DNA from: an uncultured Bacteroidota bacterium
Lineage (GTDB): Bacteria > Bacteroidota > Rhodothermia > Rhodothermales > UBA10348
Direction: 5' to 3'
Length of the DNA stretch: 5,627 nt
NCBI GenBank assembly: GCA_937893205.1
Contig: CALBJU010000367.1
Span: forward strand, 1 to 5,627
In this document: in pieces, positions 1 through 5,627 of the stretch
Position numbering within the stretch: the stretch's first letter is position 1
Layout: each line of letters starts with the position of its first letter
The notes under the pieces: generated by a model
The model's database searches: none
What the model was told of the DNA's origin: nothing
What the model saw: the letters and a program-made list of their open reading frames with translations, nothing else
Made by a program: the position numbers and the translations under genes

Positions 1-155
1 CTCGCCAGTTCTGCAGCACGATCCACCTCTGCGGCGGAAGCGGTATAGAACAACTCGGGCAAGTCCGAGCCGGTCGATGGATTTACCGCGTGAAAAGACG
101 CTCCCACAGGTTCGCCGAGTGATGTTCCGATGAGAGAGAGTCCGTGTAGCTGCAT
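1..155 (-). CDS. Aldehyde dehydrogenase N-terminus, alpha-ketoglutaric semialdehyde dehydrogenase-like (partial, runs off left edge)
   Basis: Reading the minus strand from an ATG at 155-153 gives 51 codons open to the window edge. The peptide begins MQLHGLSLIG, continues with FHAVNPSTGSDLPELF, and ends in a helix-like stretch AAEVDRAAELA. The pattern LIG, then F-x-AVNP-x-TG, then EVD-x-A-x-x-LA is characteristic of aldehyde dehydrogenase N-termini. It most resembles the NADP+-dependent group that oxidises 2,5-dioxovalerate (alpha-ketoglutaric semialdehyde) to 2-oxoglutarate at the end of pentose, uronate or hydroxyproline catabolism. The catalytic Cys and Glu and the cofactor-binding residues lie outside the window, so substrate and cofactor are inferred from N-terminal resemblance only. 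The enzyme would be cytoplasmic. A GGAA (plus-strand 160-163) lies only 4 nt before the ATG, a weak ribosome site. The gene is divergent from the exporter genes, so a functional link is not implied. Confidence 0.75.
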   Translation of the reverse strand, partial: MQLHGLSLIGTSLGEPVGASFHAVNPSTGSDLPELFYTASAAEVDRAAELA

Positions 156-235
156 GGTGTTCCAAAAGAATTGAATGGGTGAAGAGCGAATCCTCAAAAT
201 ACTGCTAGAAAGATCAAAAGGACTGTATTTAACTC

Positions 236-254
236 GTGAAATATGCTCTTTCAC
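236..254. promoter_or_regulatory. Candidate operator: inverted repeat GTGAAA-N7-TTTCAC
   Basis: Two perfect 6-bp half-sites, GTGAAA at 236-241 and TTTCAC at 249-254, flank a 7-nt spacer. The dyad lies near the middle of the divergent intergenic region and overlaps the possible -35 element CTTTCA at 248-253. Size and spacing suit a dimeric transcription factor, but the site matches no regulator that can be named from sequence. Six-bp arms can arise by chance, so this is an inference from position and symmetry. Confidence 0.35.
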
Positions 255-352
255 ATACCGGAGTGACGGGATAAATACAAACTTTCGTGCGCCAATCTCG
301 TACCAGAAGCAGTAGAAAGCAGCGAGTTTTAAGTGATTACCTCACCACTTTC

Positions 353-358
353 GAAGAG
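353..358 (+). promoter_or_regulatory. Ribosome binding site supporting the ATG at 369 for the ABC ATPase
   Basis: The hexamer GAAGAG lies 10 nt before the ATG at 369 and is a fair Shine-Dalgarno match. The upstream in-frame GTG at 333 has only GCGAG (322-326) at 6 nt, and GTG is the less common initiator. This is why the later start is preferred, though the choice is not secure. Confidence 0.4.
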
Positions 359-368
359 CCATACACGG

Positions 369-1148
369 ATGACCATGGAATCGGATAAATCCCGCGAAGC
401 TGACGCTGAGAAGGCAGATACTGCTAGCTTAAAGATGGATGGACGTCGTCAGATCTTTGAGGCGCGCGGACTGTGGAAAATCTATGATATGGGCGAAGTT
501 AAAGTCACCGCTCTCAGAGACGTCGATTTCGATCTGTTTGATGGTGAGATACTCGTGTTGCTTGGAGCTTCAGGAAGCGGTAAAAGCACCCTGCTGAACA
601 TTCTTGGAGGCCTGGACAAGCCAACCGAAGGCTCGGTCCGTTACCGGGATATCATTCTGTCCGAGTCCGACGACTTTCAGTTAACCCAGTATCGCCGCAA
701 ACACGTTGGCTTTGTATTTCAATTTTACAACTTGATTCCCAGTCTAACTGCCAGAGAAAACGTCGAACTGGTAACCGAAATATCTGACGATCCCATGCCT
801 CCGGAAGAGGCCCTGGAGCTGGTCGGTCTCGAAGATCGAATGGATCACTTTCCTGCTCAACTTTCTGGAGGAGAGCAACAACGCGTGGCGATAGCGAGAG
901 CCATAGCGAAGCGTCCCAACGTTTTATTGTGTGATGAGCCGACCGGCGCCCTGGACCTCGAGACGGGGAGAATCGTGCTGCGGGCGCTGGAACGGGTGAA
1001 TGAAGATCTCGGGACGGCAATTGCCGTCATCACCCACAATGCAGCTATTTCCGCGATGGGAGACAGAGTCATTCAGATGAGCAGCGGCCGCATCTCAAAA
1101 ACGATAATCAACGAGAAACGGGCTCCTCTCGAAGAGATCGAATGGTAG
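369..1148 (+). CDS. ABC transporter ATP-binding protein, MacB/LolD-type exporter ATPase
   Basis: This is the cytoplasmic ATPase that would power the FtsX-type permease encoded next. All nucleotide-binding motifs are intact (numbering from ATG 369, 259 residues): Walker A GASGSGKS at 66-73, Q-loop Gln118, signature LSGGEQQR at 165-172, Walker B VLLCDE at 185-190, the D-loop region ending ALD at 194-196, and the switch His at 223. The stretch FQFYNLIPSLTARENVEL (117-134) and DEPTGALD (189-196) are hallmarks of the MacB/LolD/FtsE class rather than of importers. About 28 residues of charged, probably disordered sequence precede the domain (starting QIFEARGLWKIY), and a GTG at 333 would add 12 more; relatives usually start directly at the domain. 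The stop codon is 6 nt before the permease ATG, so the two are probably translationally coupled. Family assignment is secure; the substrate is unknown. Confidence 0.93.
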   Translation: MTMESDKSREADAEKADTASLKMDGRRQIFEARGLWKIYDMGEVKVTALRDVDFDLFDGEILVLLGASGSGKSTLLNILGGLDKPTEGSVRYRDIILSESDDFQLTQYRRKHVGFVFQFYNLIPSLTARENVELVTEISDDPMPPEEALELVGLEDRMDHFPAQLSGGEQQRVAIARAIAKRPNVLLCDEPTGALDLETGRIVLRALERVNEDLGTAIAVITHNAAISAMGDRVIQMSSGRISKTIINEKRAPLEEIEW

Positions 1149-1154
1149 CGGTGG

Positions 1155-3515
1155 ATGAAAGCACTGAATAAAAAGTTGTTTCGAGATCTCTGGCACCACC
1201 GCGGTCAGATGTTTTCCATTGCCGCTGTCGTTGCGACGGCCATCATGACCGTTCTGTCGATGCGAGGTACCTACGAGTCGCTGGTGATCGCCAGAGACTC
1301 CTACTACCATGAATCTCGTTTTCCAGACGTGTGGTCCAATCTGGAAAGGGCTCCGGAATTGCTTCGCGGTCAGATCGAACAGATTGAGGGCGTCACTGCT
1401 GTGGACACGCGAGTGACGTTTGCTGCGTCACTCGATCTGGATGATCGGGATACACCCGCTACTGGTCGATTTATCTCCGCGTCAGATCCCTCGGTAATGC
1501 TTGGCGCATTGCATATGCGCTCAGGCAGGTGGGTGACAGGGCGGGACCGAGATCGCGTGATGATAAGCGAGAAGTTTGCGCTGGCGAACGAATTTATTGA
1601 AGGGGATACACTTCGCGCAGTCATCAATGGAAGGCTTCGTAATCTTGAGATCATCGGAATCGCGATATCACCAGAACATAGCTATGCCGTTCCGGCGGGT
1701 GCCCTCTTCCCAGATGACGCCAATTACGGCATCGTCTGGATGAGCCGAGAGGCTATCGGCTCGGTCTTCGATATGGAGGGTGCTTTCAACGAAGTGGTGT
1801 TGACACTGGCTTCGAATGCCGATGTCGAAGGCGTCATGCTGAAGTTGAACCGCATACTGGAGCCCTACGGGGGGCTTGGTAGCTACGGTCGAGAATTTCA
1901 GCTGTCCAATCTGTTCCTGGAAAATGAACTCAAGCAAAATCGGACGATGGGGACGGCAATTCCCGCCATATTTCTGGCCGTCGTCGCCTTTTTGCTCAAC
2001 ATTGTACTGAGAAGACTGATATCAACGCAACGGCAGGAAATTGCCGTGCTCAAGGCGTTTGGGTATTCCAACGTGGATATCGGCTTGTTTTACCTCCAAT
2101 TTGCCCTTACAGCGGTGCTCGCGGGCGCCGTCATCGGCATTGGCATCGGAGCGTGGCTTGGCGGAGTCATGGTCGAGCTGTACAAGGATTACTTCGTCTT
2201 CCCTGATTTACACTATGAACTGAGCGCAGGCCTCGTCGCATTCGCCATCGCGATTAGCGTAATCGCAGCCATTGTTGGCGCCCTCGGGGGTGTCAAAAAA
2301 GCGATCAACCTACCACCGGCAGAGGCGATGCGACCCCAGGCACCGGCTCGGTTTGCGCCGGGGATTTTTGAGCGTCTTGGCCTGGCCAAGTATTTGCATT
2401 CATCGACGAGAATGGTCCTGAGAAATATCGAACGACGCCCCATCAAAAGCCTGTTCTCTGCTCTAGGGGTATCGTTTTCGGTTGCCATCCTCATAACCGG
2501 CATGTTCATGTTTGATGGTGTCGATCGCCTGATGGATCTGCAATTTAACGTGGCTCAACGGGAAGACCTGTCGGTGACCTTCAATCGATCACTCGGTATT
2601 GGGTCCAAGTTTGAACTGGGGAGGATTAAGGGAGTGGCCAGTGCAGAAATGTTCAGAATGGTGCCGGTAAGGATTTCAAAGGGTCATCGAGAGCGTGAAT
2701 CTGGTATAACGGGGCGCGCACTGGGTGATGAACTGAGCCGCATCGTCGACTCGGACGGGCGCATTATTCCGATGCCGCTGAAGGGGCTGGTCGTCAGTAA
2801 AGTTCTGGCGGACCAGCTAGAGGTAGTTCCGGGTGATCGAGTTCAAGTAGAGGTGCTCGAGGGTGCTCGTGTGTCACGAAAACTGGAGGTCGTTTCCATT
2901 GTCGACGACTTGATGGGGATGTCGGTGTATATGAATATCGTTGAGCTTCATCGTTTGGTCGGCGGACCCCGCATGGTATCCGGTGCCAGTCTTGCCAGCT
3001 CGGATCTAGATCATTCTCAGCTATCCGGTATTTTAGGAAAGCTCCCCGCCATAGCGAGTGTTACATCGCCGAGGAAAGCGTTTGACCTCTTCGATGAGCA
3101 GATGTCGAAGAGCATGTATATCGGGATTTTCTTCCTCATCGGCTTTTCGTCGATTATTGCCGTTTCCGTCATTTACAATGGAGCAAGAATTGCTCTTTCA
3201 GAGCGCGGACGGGAGCTTGCCAGTTTGCGAGTACTCGGATTCTCCAAGAGGGAAGTGGCGGTTCTGTTGTTCAGCGAACAGGGCTTGATCACCCTCTTTG
3301 CCATTCCGATCGGGTGGTACATTGGATATCTCTTTGCCCAGGGCATCGTCCTCATGGTCCCTACCGAAACGTTTCGAATTCCATTAGTTGTGGACGCCGG
3401 GACGTATTTTCTCTCGACTGTAGTAACGATTGCAGCAGCCATAGGCAGTTTTTGGATTGTGCGTAGACGTTTGAATAATTACGATCTGATATCGGTTCTC
3501 AAAACACGAGATTGA
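1155..3515 (+). CDS. ABC transporter permease with two fused FtsX-type units (8 TM)
   Basis: This 786-residue inner-membrane protein pairs with the upstream ATPase. Hydrophobic segments lie near residues 19-36, 267-286, 311-340, 358-380, 433-454, 653-676, 703-733 and 750-769. That gives two copies of the FtsX layout: one TM, a large extracytoplasmic domain (about 39-265 and 457-651), then three TMs. Conserved cytoplasmic stretches occur in both halves: TQRQEIAVLKAFGYSNVDIG (291-310) matches SERGRELASLRVLGFSKREV (682-701). The post-TM motif INLPPAEAMRP (385-395) likewise matches YDLISVLKTRD at the C-terminus. MacB and LolC/E have one such unit (4 TM) and dimerise, so this chain may supply the whole membrane part alone. 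The ATG is 6 nt after the ATPase stop, with only GGTGG immediately before it, so coupling is likely. The TM limits are by eye. Exported or extracted substrate is unknown. Confidence 0.92.
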   Translation: MKALNKKLFRDLWHHRGQMFSIAAVVATAIMTVLSMRGTYESLVIARDSYYHESRFPDVWSNLERAPELLRGQIEQIEGVTAVDTRVTFAASLDLDDRDTPATGRFISASDPSVMLGALHMRSGRWVTGRDRDRVMISEKFALANEFIEGDTLRAVINGRLRNLEIIGIAISPEHSYAVPAGALFPDDANYGIVWMSREAIGSVFDMEGAFNEVVLTLASNADVEGVMLKLNRILEPYGGLGSYGREFQLSNLFLENELKQNRTMGTAIPAIFLAVVAFLLNIVLRRLISTQRQEIAVLKAFGYSNVDIGLFYLQFALTAVLAGAVIGIGIGAWLGGVMVELYKDYFVFPDLHYELSAGLVAFAIAISVIAAIVGALGGVKKAINLPPAEAMRPQAPARFAPGIFERLGLAKYLHSSTRMVLRNIERRPIKSLFSALGVSFSVAILITGMFMFDGVDRLMDLQFNVAQREDLSVTFNRSLGIGSKFELGRIKGVASAEMFRMVPVRISKGHRERESGITGRALGDELSRIVDSDGRIIPMPLKGLVVSKVLADQLEVVPGDRVQVEVLEGARVSRKLEVVSIVDDLMGMSVYMNIVELHRLVGGPRMVSGASLASSDLDHSQLSGILGKLPAIASVTSPRKAFDLFDEQMSKSMYIGIFFLIGFSSIIAVSVIYNGARIALSERGRELASLRVLGFSKREVAVLLFSEQGLITLFAIPIGWYIGYLFAQGIVLMVPTETFRIPLVVDAGTYFLSTVVTIAAAIGSFWIVRRRLNNYDLISVLKTRD

Positions 3516-3520
3516 CAAAC

Positions 3521-4684
3521 ATGTTGAAGCGACGGCGCCTGATATTCGGCTTGCTTGCGGTGGTAATAATCGTGATAGTTGTCGTACAGTATTCCGATCA
3601 AGGAGTCCTGGCCGTGACCGTTCAGGTAGAGCGTACCTCTCTGGAGGTTTCCATTCGTGAAGAAGGACGGACTCGAGTTGGCGAATCATACGTAGTGACG
3701 TCGCCAACTTCAGGCCTGATCGAGCGGGTCAACTGGAAGGAAGGTGATGAAGTGGGTGAAGGGAGTGTTCTCTTCAAGGTTCTACCTACTCCGGATAGCG
3801 GTCAATCGAGCCAGGTAAGTCGCGCCAGACACGAGGCCGCAACCGCGCGCCAAAGACAGGCTCGGACGCTGATTGATGATGCGCGCGCCGTTTCTGAACA
3901 AGCTGAGCTCACCGTCAAGCGTCAACGCTCCCTTGCCGAGCAGGATATAATCTCTGCAGAAATGCTGGAGCAGGCGGAATTGGCCGCCTCGTCGGCGGTT
4001 CGGCAGCTTGAAGCGGCGGGCGAAACCTTGATTGCCGCCAACGCCGATGTGCTGGCTGCCAAGGCCATGCTGATTACCAATGATGCTGATCGTGATGCTT
4101 CCGGATCGGAGGTTGTGGCGCCGGTCAGTGGCCGCATCCTTCGAGTCTTCGAGCAGAGCGAAAGAGTGGTGCTGGCTGGAACACCTATCCTGGAGATGGG
4201 AGATACGGAGTTGTTGGAATTGGTCGTTGACGTTTTGTCCGAAGATGCCGTGCGGATCAGACCCGGTAATCGGGTCGACATTACTGGCTGGGGAGGGGAA
4301 AACTCCTTGCTGGGACGGGTCCGGCTCGTGGAGCCCGCGGCGTTCACTAAAATATCTGCTCTGGGTGTTGAGGAACAGCGTGTAAACGTCATCATTGATC
4401 TCGAGGAAGCTCCGAGTCAGTTGGGAGTGGGGTTCAGGGTAGAGGCCGGAATTGTTGTGTGGGAGGCCGACGACATTGTTACCATTCCGATCAGCTCGGT
4501 CTTTCAGGAAGATGGGCGATGGTATACATTCATTGTTGATGGCGGCACCGTTTCCAAAAGGGCCGTCGAGCTGGGCGAACGCTCAGCCGACATGATCCAT
4601 GTGACAGAAGGCTTGGTCACAGGAGAGGAGGTCGTTCGATATCCGTCTGTAGACATCGAGGACGGAGTCGTCATCAAGCGATAG
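3521..4684 (+). CDS. HlyD/MacA-like periplasmic adaptor (membrane fusion) protein
   Basis: This protein would bridge the inner-membrane permease to an outer-membrane channel. Numbered from ATG 3521 (387 residues), it has a basic start (MLKRRR) and an uncleaved-looking TM anchor at about 6-23. The split lipoyl/barrel-sandwich domain follows at about 58-87 (SPTSGLIERVNWKEGDEV) and 196-227 (APVSGRILRVFEQSERV). Between them is an Ala/Gln/Glu-rich alpha-hairpin at about 97-187, then a beta-barrel at about 230-310 and a membrane-proximal C-terminal domain at about 317-387. The stretch AAFTKISALGVEEQRVNVII (273-292) is familiar from adaptors of this class. No lipobox is present. An alternative TTG at 3512 would overlap the permease stop by 4 nt (TTGA) and add three residues. 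ATG is preferred because a weak GAG at 3508-3510 is properly spaced for it. The gene position supports a tripartite exporter; no TolC-like channel is encoded in the window. Confidence 0.92.
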   Translation: MLKRRRLIFGLLAVVIIVIVVVQYSDQGVLAVTVQVERTSLEVSIREEGRTRVGESYVVTSPTSGLIERVNWKEGDEVGEGSVLFKVLPTPDSGQSSQVSRARHEAATARQRQARTLIDDARAVSEQAELTVKRQRSLAEQDIISAEMLEQAELAASSAVRQLEAAGETLIAANADVLAAKAMLITNDADRDASGSEVVAPVSGRILRVFEQSERVVLAGTPILEMGDTELLELVVDVLSEDAVRIRPGNRVDITGWGGENSLLGRVRLVEPAAFTKISALGVEEQRVNVIIDLEEAPSQLGVGFRVEAGIVVWEADDIVTIPISSVFQEDGRWYTFIVDGGTVSKRAVELGERSADMIHVTEGLVTGEEVVRYPSVDIEDGVVIKR

Positions 4685-4703
4685 CACTATTTTTGACATA
4701 TTT

Positions 4704-4708
4704 GAGGT
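4704..4708 (+). promoter_or_regulatory. Ribosome binding site of the PD40 lipoprotein gene
   Basis: GAGGT lies 8 nt before the ATG at 4717, a near-optimal Shine-Dalgarno. It is the clearest ribosome site in the window and fixes the start of a gene whose lipoprotein signal begins right at that ATG. The 32 nt between the adaptor stop and this ATG contain no terminator hairpin. Confidence 0.7.
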
Positions 4709-4716
4709 CGAACGCC

Positions 4717-5627
4717 ATGAATTCTCAATACCTGAAATGCGCAGTCTTCGGTAGTCTGCTTCTCGTCCTTGGCGCCTGTTCTCCTGCCGAACAAGAAACT
4801 TCGGTCTCAGGCACCGATGGAATTGATCTGATCGCGTTTCAAACGTCACGCGACGGAAATTCCGAGATCTACCTGATGGATGCAGAAGGAGCCCGCCTCG
4901 TAAATATCTCCCTACACGACTCGCTGGACTACCACCCTTCCGGTTCAATGGATGGCTCATTGATAACGTTCATCAGCGGCAGGGGGGATTCGCGAGAAAT
5001 CTGGGTGATGGACAGAGACGGCTCGAATCCAAGGCAGGTAACCACCAGCCCAAACGGGAGTATCGATCCTTCCTTTTCTCCAGATGGATCCCGAATCGTC
5101 TACGACGCCCAAAACGAGGAAGGAAATGACGAAATCTATATTATTTCCGTCGATGGAGGTGAGGCGGTCAACCTATCGAATCACTCAGCTGTAGATAGTC
5201 ACCCGTTCTGGTCTCCTTCTGGCGATCGCATTGCGTTCTACTCCAATCGTATGGACTTGGAGAGCGATTCAATGGACATTTTCGTGATGAATATAGACGG
5301 AAGCGATGTGACCCAACTCACGGATCATGAAGCCGATGACCGATACCCCTCTTGGTCGCCCGATGGATCGCAGCTCGCCTTCAGCAGCAATCGAGATGGT
5401 GACGCAGAAATTTACGTGATGAACGCGTCCGATGGATCGGGTGTCACGCGATTGACATTTTCGGCTGAAGACGATCTCGCGCCAGCATGGTCTCCAGATG
5501 GGACGCAGATTGCGTTTGTATCTGCACGCGAGGGACCTTTTGAGGTGATGATTATCAATGTGGACGGGACGGGTGAAACCAATCTGTCCAACCACGAGAC
5601 GTCAGATTCAAATCCAAGATGGGTTCC
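4717..5627 (+). CDS. PD40/TolB-like beta-propeller lipoprotein (partial, runs off right edge)
   Basis: The reading frame from ATG 4717 stays open for 303 codons to the window edge. Residues 1-21 form a lipoprotein signal peptide with lipobox LGAC, so Cys21 would be acylated. Ser22 at +2 is not an inner-membrane retention signal, so an outer-membrane location facing the periplasm is likely. From about residue 38 the protein is a chain of PD40 repeats of the form IAFxSNRDGxxEIYVMNxDGS-x-LT-x-SWSPDGS. Six are visible, the last cut by the edge. TolB has a separate N-terminal domain of more than 100 residues before its propeller; here the propeller begins within 20 residues of the lipid anchor, so this is not TolB itself. 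Such propellers usually bind proteins or glycans; no catalytic residues are recognisable. Its position 32 nt after the adaptor gene suggests the same transcript. Partnership with the exporter is inferred. Confidence 0.88.
   Translation, partial: MNSQYLKCAVFGSLLLVLGACSPAEQETSVSGTDGIDLIAFQTSRDGNSEIYLMDAEGARLVNISLHDSLDYHPSGSMDGSLITFISGRGDSREIWVMDRDGSNPRQVTTSPNGSIDPSFSPDGSRIVYDAQNEEGNDEIYIISVDGGEAVNLSNHSAVDSHPFWSPSGDRIAFYSNRMDLESDSMDIFVMNIDGSDVTQLTDHEADDRYPSWSPDGSQLAFSSNRDGDAEIYVMNASDGSGVTRLTFSAEDDLAPAWSPDGTQIAFVSAREGPFEVMIINVDGTGETNLSNHETSDSNPRWV
4828..5627 (+). repeat. Tandem PD40 (WD40-like) propeller repeats within the lipoprotein
   Basis: Six repeats of about 43-47 residues start near residues 38, 82, 126, 171, 219 and 264 of the lipoprotein. 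Their turn motifs are SMDG (77-80), SPDG (121-124), SPSG (166-169), SPDG (214-217) and SPDG (259-262). Most carry an EIY/IFVM strand and a DG turn followed by an LT/LS step. The first copy is degenerate: it reads HPSGSMDG where others read SWSPDG or SFSPDG. The sixth is truncated at RWV by the window end. These are protein repeats; the DNA copies are diverged, with no sign of recent duplication. Confidence 0.85.

Larger units (their letters stand above)
156..368. other. Divergent intergenic region between the aldehyde dehydrogenase and the exporter genes
   Basis: This stretch of about 210 bases separates two divergent genes and looks AT-richer than its flanks, especially 160-280. It must hold promoters for both directions unless transcription arrives from elsewhere. 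No strong sigma-70 pair is visible. The best plus-strand candidates are weak: TTGAAT at 171-176 with CAAAAT at 195-200 (18-nt spacer), and CTTTCA at 248-253 with GATAAA at 270-275 (16-nt spacer). A perfect inverted repeat at 236-254 is listed separately. If translation of the ATPase starts at the alternative GTG at 333, the region ends at 332. No small gene or RNA gene could be recognised in it. Confidence 0.6.

Noticed and set aside
652..1020. 122-codon minus-strand open frame over the ATPase
   Set aside because: The plus-strand frame carries all ABC motifs across this stretch. The opposite frame is Arg/Pro/Ser-rich, as expected for a shadow.
369..3515. Naming the ATPase and permease macB
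   Set aside because: MacB is a single polypeptide with one 4-TM unit. Here the ATPase is separate and the permease has two FtsX units, so only the class can be stated.
3922..4395. 157-codon open frame on the minus strand
   Set aside because: It lies wholly inside the adaptor gene, antisense to its hairpin and barrel. Its translation is Ser/Thr/Ala-rich low-complexity sequence with no recognisable domain.
4693..4698. Perfect TTGACA -35 hexamer between the adaptor and the lipoprotein gene
   Set aside because: With a 17-nt spacer the -10 element would fall on the start codon (ATGAAT, a poor match), and transcription would begin inside the coding region. Read-through from the exporter genes is simpler.
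4583..4960. Minus-strand open frame spanning the adaptor end and lipoprotein start
   Set aside because: It overlaps two well-supported plus-strand genes, including the lipoprotein signal peptide, and has no recognisable domain.
5269..5595. 108-codon open frame on the minus strand
   Set aside because: It is antisense to the PD40 repeats, which explain this stretch in full; the translation resembles no known family.
4717..5627. Assignment of the propeller lipoprotein as TolB of the Tol-Pal system
   Set aside because: It lacks the N-terminal domain of TolB, carries a lipobox instead of a plain signal peptide, and has no tolQRA or pal neighbours in the window.

Overview
The window reads as ordinary bacterial chromosome, most likely from a Gram-negative proteobacterium. 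The reasons are a periplasmic-adaptor (HlyD/MacA-type) protein, a lipoprotein whose +2 residue suits the outer membrane, moderate GC content judged by eye, and tight gene packing. No tRNA, rRNA, CRISPR array, insertion sequence or other mobile element is visible. The species cannot be named from the sequence alone.

Layout: (1) Positions 1-155, minus strand: the first 51 codons of an aldehyde dehydrogenase that leaves the window on the left. Its N-terminus resembles the NADP+-dependent 2,5-dioxovalerate (alpha-ketoglutaric semialdehyde) dehydrogenase group. (2) Positions 156-368: a divergent, AT-richer intergenic region with a perfect 6-bp inverted repeat (GTGAAA-N7-TTTCAC) as a candidate operator. 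(3) Positions 369-4684, plus strand: three closely packed genes for an ATP-driven tripartite-type exporter. They encode a MacB/LolD-class ABC ATPase, a 786-residue permease with two fused FtsX-type membrane units (about 8 TM segments), and an HlyD/MacA-like periplasmic adaptor. (4) From 4717 to the right edge, plus strand: a lipoprotein built almost wholly of PD40 (TolB-type) beta-propeller repeats, cut off by the window end.

How they may work together: the ATPase would drive the permease by mechanotransmission, and the adaptor would link it across the periplasm to an outer-membrane channel, which is not encoded here. The propeller lipoprotein lies 32 nt downstream with a good Shine-Dalgarno sequence and no terminator before it, so it is probably co-transcribed. 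Whether it is a functional fourth component is the most interesting open question. The individual families are known and nothing proves a new system. The substrate cannot be read from the sequence.
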